Source: Siphonodentalium dalli
Lineage: Eukaryota > Mollusca > Scaphopoda > Gadilida > Siphonodentaliidae
Length of the DNA stretch: 64,000 bases
Direction: 5' to 3'
NCBI GenBank assembly: GCA_032622095.1
Contig: CP136063.1
Coordinates: forward strand, 267,273,426 to 267,337,425
Shown: in pieces, positions 59,050-64,000 of the stretch
How the letters are laid out: the number at the start of each line of letters is the position of its first letter
Numbering within the stretch: position 1 is the stretch's first letter
Program-made: the position numbers and the translations under genes
Notes under the pieces: generated by a model
What the model saw: the letters and a program-made list of their open reading frames with translations, nothing else
What the model was told of the DNA's origin: nothing
The model's database searches: none

Positions 59050-59163
59050 ATGACAGAACAATCCAATGAATATTCCGATGGTCACCGTGGTGATGGCGAT
59101 TACATGTATGGACGTTCATCTTCTAGTGATGAGGAAGGCAGTGATATTGAAAGTGTGGACGAG
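59050..59163 (+). CDS. First coding exon of an unidentified gene continuing beyond the window
   Basis: ATG at 59050 opens 38 codons: MTEQSNEYSDGHRGDGDYMY, then an acidic Ser-rich run SSSSDEEGSDIESVDE, then GAG/gtgagg in phase 0. The frame continues into non-protein-like sequence after the donor, which supports splicing there. The acidic low-complexity N-terminus resembles those of many nuclear proteins but gives no family. No convincing second exon was seen in 59164-64000, so the intron is probably longer than 4.8 kb. Confidence 0.5.
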
Positions 59164-59420
59164 GTGAGGACATTACATAAAATAAGAAGCAGTCTCCTTT
59201 TGCTCATTACTGCCACGATTTGCCCTCCCACAATATTGCCGATTCGCCACAAATTGGCACAATTTACGATCAAATTGTAATACTGAATTAGTCAATTTAC
59301 ACAAAATTGTAATATTGACAAATCACCGACATTTTATCAACATCCCTATATATGTATCGCTGCTGAACCTATGTACTAGTACGGGGTCCCTATGTACGGC
59401 ATCATTACGTTTCATTAACA

Positions 59421-59820
59421 GTTACCCTGCTGGACAAAACAAGTGTCCACTCAACCGTGGTGTGCATGGTTAGCGTTGCCACCACGGCCGAAATGCAACT
59501 ACACCGCAGGCGCAGCTCCACCGGCTAACTACAGTTGGGCTGCCGCTGTGGTGTACTTGCCATTCAGCTATGGTGTAGATGTCGCGGTGTACGTTCATTA
59601 AACTGAAAAAAGACAATTCAAACCAGAAATCTAACCACGGTGCACATGCCATTCAGTCGCGTTGTAGTTGCCTTTCGGCCAAGATGTACTTGCCGTTTGG
59701 CCGTAGTGTACATGCTGTTCGGCCGTGGTGCTCAACTGCAGTTACAAACTCTTGACACCGCAGCTGAACGGCAAATACACCGCGGTGCCAATGGACAATT
59801 GTTTTGTCCAGCAGGGTACC
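59421..59820. mobile_element. 400-bp TIR element in the first intron of the 59050 gene
   Basis: GTTACCCTGCTGGACAAAAC / GTTTTGTCCAGCAGGGTAC ends; interior repeats GGCCGTGGTGTAC-like words on both strands. Confidence 0.65.
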
Positions 59821-60419
59821 TCCCCTGCGTTATGTTCCATTGACGGTAATCTCCAACACATTGAGGAACACTGCAACTGCAATGAAGCAACGTTGGAACC
59901 CCTAACGTTTTGTTAACATTAGAACTGCCTTGACAGACTCGTTTATTGTTTAAAATCTTACGAGCATCAGAATCATGAATCTTAGTTTGATTCTCGTAAA
60001 AGCAGAGCTCTGTACAAATGCTATATTTTGATTCTCGCAAAATGTAATGGAATTTAAGGCCTGGATGTTGATAAATCATCTACGTCCATAATATTGAATT
60101 ATGTCATTAAAAGGTTATAGAATATTGAACTTCCATTCCCTTTAAAATATCAAGATATTAATGATATCTGACTAATTAATGAACCTTGGGATGTTCCCGG
60201 GATAATAATCTGGTGCTGGATGTTTCATAATTGTATGGATCTTTCTCACAATTTTACAAAATGTTTCGAACTTAACCTTCGGTCCAAGTCATAAATATTA
60301 AGTTCTGGATGTTTTGTAACATAATTCTGGATGTTTTTTACCAGCCTCACCAAGACCATCATGATTTGGATGAATTTTATCACCCAAAAACTTTACAGGG
60401 GGACTATAATTATTGAAAT
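59821..60419. other. First intron of the 59050 gene, nothing recognised
   Basis: GGATGTTT-containing phrases recur (60203, 60307, 60330) without a clear period. Confidence 0.4.
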
Positions 60420-61420
60420 GAGCGGTGCATCCAACCATTTAGCAGCTCGTCTGTTTGTCCATCCGTCCGAACATTTGTTGTCCAGTTGTTATCATGAAAA
60501 TATTTGGCAAAATTTTCAAAAAAATTGGTACCGGTATGTGGTCTTCATATGAGCAAACCTGGTTAAGGTCTAATTTGGGTCAGGTCCAACCATTTATGAT
60601 GGAGTTATGCCCCTTTTCGACTTGGGTCCCACAAAAAAGACCTGTGTTTCTGGTGACCCACCCACCCATATTCCAGAGCCCCTTTTCATTTTTATGTGTA
60701 CCACTCAATACCATGTATGGTACACATAATGCCGACGTCTGGATCAACCATCCGCCGTTCGTCTGTCTAGCCGTCTGTCGGTCGAGCCGTCTGTCTGTCC
60801 GTCTGTACGTAGACACTTGCTATCGAATTCGATTACTCGAATACTTTTTATCGGATCGTGTTCAAATTTTATGCATGTTTATGATGACACACTCCTCACC
60901 TGTATAATTTTTGGTATTGATTGGTTGATCAGTTTAGAAATTAAATTATTAACACTTTGCATCCGCACATAGGCATGAGCTATCTGATGCTGTAACCAAA
61001 GTATTTTTTGTCCGATTGTGTTCATATTTGATATGTAGCTTTATGATGACACACACCTCACCTGTATAGTTTTTGGTATCGATTGGTTGATCGGTTTAGA
61101 AAATAATTAACCCTGCACACAAATGCTATATGATGCATCTAAGTCAAACAATTTTCTTCTGATATGCCTCATATTTCTTACCTAGGTTTTTCTTAGCACG
61201 TTCTTCATCTGTATGGTTTTCGGTATCGTTTAGTTAACCCTTCCTGCTCTTGTTTTGATATAGGATTCATCCAAGCTGTTTTGACTTAAATATTTTTCAT
61301 CTGATCAGCACCAAATTTGGTACATATGGTCCTCACCCTGAAATACAGATCAGGTTCAAATTTGAGTTTGATCCAGTATATTTTAACAGTTATGGCCATT
61401 TAAAATTCAAGTAACTGATA
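60420..61420 (+). repeat. Dispersed 'GTCCGTCC' type repeat, several units
   Basis: Units restart with TTTTATCGGATCGTGTTCAA, TTTTTTGTCCGATTGTGTTC and TTTTTCATCTGATCAGCACC; CACCTGTATAATTTTTGGTA recurs. No coding seen. Confidence 0.6.
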
Positions 61421-61699
61421 ATGTAATTAATGCCTGCACTGTGAGCTTAGAAGAGACTTCTCACATCACACAGAGAGTGTATTATTTGCAATGAGTTATG
61501 TTTAGCTGGACACTAGATCCATAGATAGATAGCATGGCTAGCAGAGTCTGTTGATAAAATCTGTCAAAACTGTGATTGATGACTCTCTGGTCCAGTTCTG
61601 TTTTTTGTGCAATATTAAGTTAACCTGTTTGTTGAAACAGGTTCATGACATTAGAGACTGGCTTATTGTATGGGTTTCTAAATCCAATGACATGCTTTT

Positions 61700-62225
61700 T
61701 AGCTCACCTGAGACGAAGTCTCCGGTGGAGCTATAGTCATCACTCCTCGTCCGTCGTCCGTCCATCCGTCCGTCCATCCGTCCGTCAACAATTCTTTGAA
61801 CATCTTCTTCTGAAGTTCCATTGGACCGAATTGGTTCATATTTGGTGTGGATGTTTCCTAGGTGACTCTTATTCAGATTTGTTCAAATGAGGTCACTGGG
61901 TCAAATAGTTGCGAAAGCAGGGCCACAACTCTATTCCTTGATAGTAATTCTTAGAACGACTTATTTTCCAGAATCATAAGGCCTAATGGGTTCATATTTG
62001 GTGTGGATGTTCCCTATGTGACTCACATTCAGATTTGTTCAAATGAGGTCACCAGGTTGATTAGTTGAGAAACCAGGGCCATAACTCTTTCCGTCCTTAG
62101 TAATTCTTTTAAACATCTTCTTCTCAAATACCATCAGGCCAAATGGGTTCATATTTGGTATGAAGGATCCTTGGTTGACTGGGGTTCAGATTTGTTCAAA
62201 TGAGGTCACTGGGTCAAATGTGGGT
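61700..62225 (+). repeat. Tandem ~180-bp repeat beginning with a GTCCGTCC run
   Basis: AGCTCACCTGAGACGAAGTC, then CCATCCGTCCGTCCATCCGT, then units with GGTTCATATTTGGTGTGGAT and CAGATTTGTTCAAATGAGGT (three copies). Confidence 0.7.
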
Positions 62226-62732
62226 GGGGCCAGTGACATTAAAAAAAATATCATCAGATTAAACTCTTTAACCAAAAAAGAAAAGAATAGAAAAGAAATG
62301 ATATATTAAAAAATAAAAGAATATTTAAAAAAACTGTGGAATTGTTTTTTTTTTATTAAAATATTAAAAAATAAAATAAAAAACATTGTATTTAACTCCA
62401 TGGTCAATTATATATATATATATATATTGTTTAACATTTTTTGAAAATTGAAAAACTAATGCCATTACATTTCTGAAGGTTGTGCCCCCTGGCCCTTCAC
62501 TCAAGTGCACTGGTTCTGTCACCCTGGCCTGGTCCCAAAAATAAAATTTACTCAAATTCTTGACAGAATCATTAATAAGAAGCATTTACTTTGGCTGTAA
62601 CTGTATATAAGCTGGGTATGCTGACACAATCATGTCAATCTTGATATGTTTATAAACATTCCTTGCAGATCTGCTAGAAGTCATTAATTCCCAATCATTC
62701 ATGTATTGTTCATATCAGGACTAATGTCATTT

Positions 62733-63885
62733 GCAGAATGAGGTCCCCAGAGGGTGAATTTAGTGATGCTATCCCGCACAGCGGCCTAGCATCACCAAAT
62801 TCACCCTCTGGAGACCTCATTCTGCTTAGGCCTCATCTTCTGGGAAGTATCTATAGTATCAAATTAACATTGTTGTTAGTTACATTTCCCTTCTATGAAG
62901 TTTCTATATCCCCTAATTTGCAGAAGATAAATTCATAATTGAGGTGCCCAATGGGTGAACATCACCAACTTCAACTGGGGAACTTCAATCTTATCCTAGG
63001 TCTGCCATAGCAGTTGGGGGCCTTAGCACAATGATGTCCCCAGATGGTGAATTTAGTGATGCTAGCCCGCTGTGCAGGATAGCATCACTAAATTCACCCT
63101 CTGAGGACCTCATTCTGCAAATGACAGACACACTATTTCAAGGCTTGATTGTATAATACATTGTGTTGCTTGAGGCCAGACATGCACAATGTAGGAACAG
63201 ACATGCTTTTAGTGATGCTATCCCACACAGCGGGCTATCATCACCAAATTCACCATCTGGAGACCTCATTCTGCTTAGGCCTCATCTTCTGGGAAGTATC
63301 TATAGTATCAAATTTACATTGTTGTTAGTTAAATTTCCCTTCTAGGAAGTTTCTATATCCCCTAATTTGCAGAAGATAAAATTCATTATTGAGGTGCCCA
63401 ATGGGTGAACATCACCATCTTCAACTGGGGAACTTCAATCTTATTCTAGGTCTTCCATAGCAGTTGAGGGCCTTATCAGAATGAGGTCCCCAGAGGGTGA
63501 ATTTACTGATGCTAGCCCGCTGTGCGGGATAGCGTTACTAAATTCACCCTCTGGGGACCTCATTCTGCAAATGACAGACACACTATTTCAAGGCTTGATT
63601 GTATAATACATTGTGTTGCTTGAGGCCAGGCATGCACAATGTAGGAACAGACACGCTTTTTGTGATGCTATCCCGCACAGTGGGCTAGCATCACCAAATT
63701 GACCCTCTGGAGACCTCATTCTGCTTAGGCCTCATCTTCTGGGAAGTATCTATAGTATCAAATTTACATTGTTACATGTTAGTTAAATTTCCCGTCTAGG
63801 AAGTTTCTATATCCCCTAATTTGCAGAAGATAAAATTCATAAATGAGGTGCCCAACTTCAACTGGGGAACTTAAATCTTATTCTT
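62733..63885. repeat. Family-F hairpin elements amplified as ~450-bp tandem units
   Basis: Units begin GTATAATACATTGTGTTGCT at 63151 and 63601; 62733-63150 is an earlier, partly matching unit. Hairpins: 62733-62824, 63026-63118, 63205-63274 (left arm damaged), 63477-63568, 63650-63724. Confidence 0.8.
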
Positions 63886-64000
63886 ATCAGATTTGTGAAA
63901 ATGGGATCACAAAGTCAAATAAGGGCAGAGCAAGAGACTTAACTATTTCACTACATAGTAATTCTTAAAATATGTTTGCAAGAACTAGTTCGCTTATATA

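Noticed and set aside
60455-60907. 150-codon frame
   Set aside because: Runs through a GTCCGTCC-type dispersed repeat.
7706-63345. Recurring frames with SPEGEFSDAIPHSGLASPNS or similar (7706-7975, 14508-14753, 62738-62938, 63163-63345)
   Set aside because: Translation of family-F hairpins, not proteins.
1-64000. tRNA, rRNA or other structured RNA genes
   Set aside because: I looked for B-box-like GGTTCGAATCC text and rRNA words and found none; the many hairpins are transposon palindromes.

Overview
The window is metazoan genomic DNA: AT-rich, intron-bearing and dominated by short non-autonomous transposable elements. Dispersed repeats with runs of GTCCGTCC followed by wording of the 'accaaatttggtatat' type (11.7, 43.8, 60.4-61.4, 61.7-62.2 kb) recall repeats that, from memory, are common in bivalve molluscs. 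A mollusc, probably a bivalve, is my best guess, but it is inferred.

Genes. (1) The plus strand of 2.6-20.0 kb holds at least the last eleven coding exons of an F8A1/HAP40 orthologue, the 40-kDa huntingtin-associated protein. Every exon was found by homology and every junction is GT/AG with matching phase. The first coding exon was not found and probably lies left of the window. (2) The minus strand of 43.3-36.9 kb holds a small gene (about 100-105 residues) that I do not recognise. Its last two coding exons are clear, but its 5' end is ambiguous, with three candidate upstream exons. The two genes converge. (3) At 59050 a first coding exon (38 acidic, Ser-rich residues) starts a plus-strand gene that runs off the right edge, with ETS-like and YY1-like motifs upstream. 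(4) At 55.8-56.6 kb there is a decayed minus-strand ORF resembling a LINE ORF1.

Repeats. The main theme is a roughly 70-bp near-perfect hairpin (arm GCCAATGCATTCTCTTATAT), usually in pairs around an AT-rich spacer. About forty copies sit inside at least four terminal-inverted-repeat shells with unrelated ends: A (TTAACCCTTTACCCAACA), B (TTAACCCTTTGAGTGCCAG), C (TGTGACCCGCCATATC) and D (TTAACCCTTTCATGA). A, B, D and a fifth, hairpin-free family I show the TTAA/CCCTTT signature of piggyBac-type MITEs. Family E (CAGTAATGCCC, TA target) looks like a Tc1/mariner MITE. Family F carries a different hairpin pair (GCAGAATGAGGTCCCCAGAG). In the F8A1 introns several of these lie within a few to about 55 bases of splice sites.

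Other large structures: a 6.0-kb foldback element (26300-32288) with very long inverted arms and no transposase; a 0.8-kb nested element with a 9-bp target duplication (21048-21868); a 1.8-kb array of a 12-bp satellite (48355-50179) fused to a dispersed repeat whose other copy (8942) has only about one and a half units; and 67-bp and 36-bp minisatellites. Most of 44-64 kb is intergenic, with foldbacks and repeats and little coding evidence.
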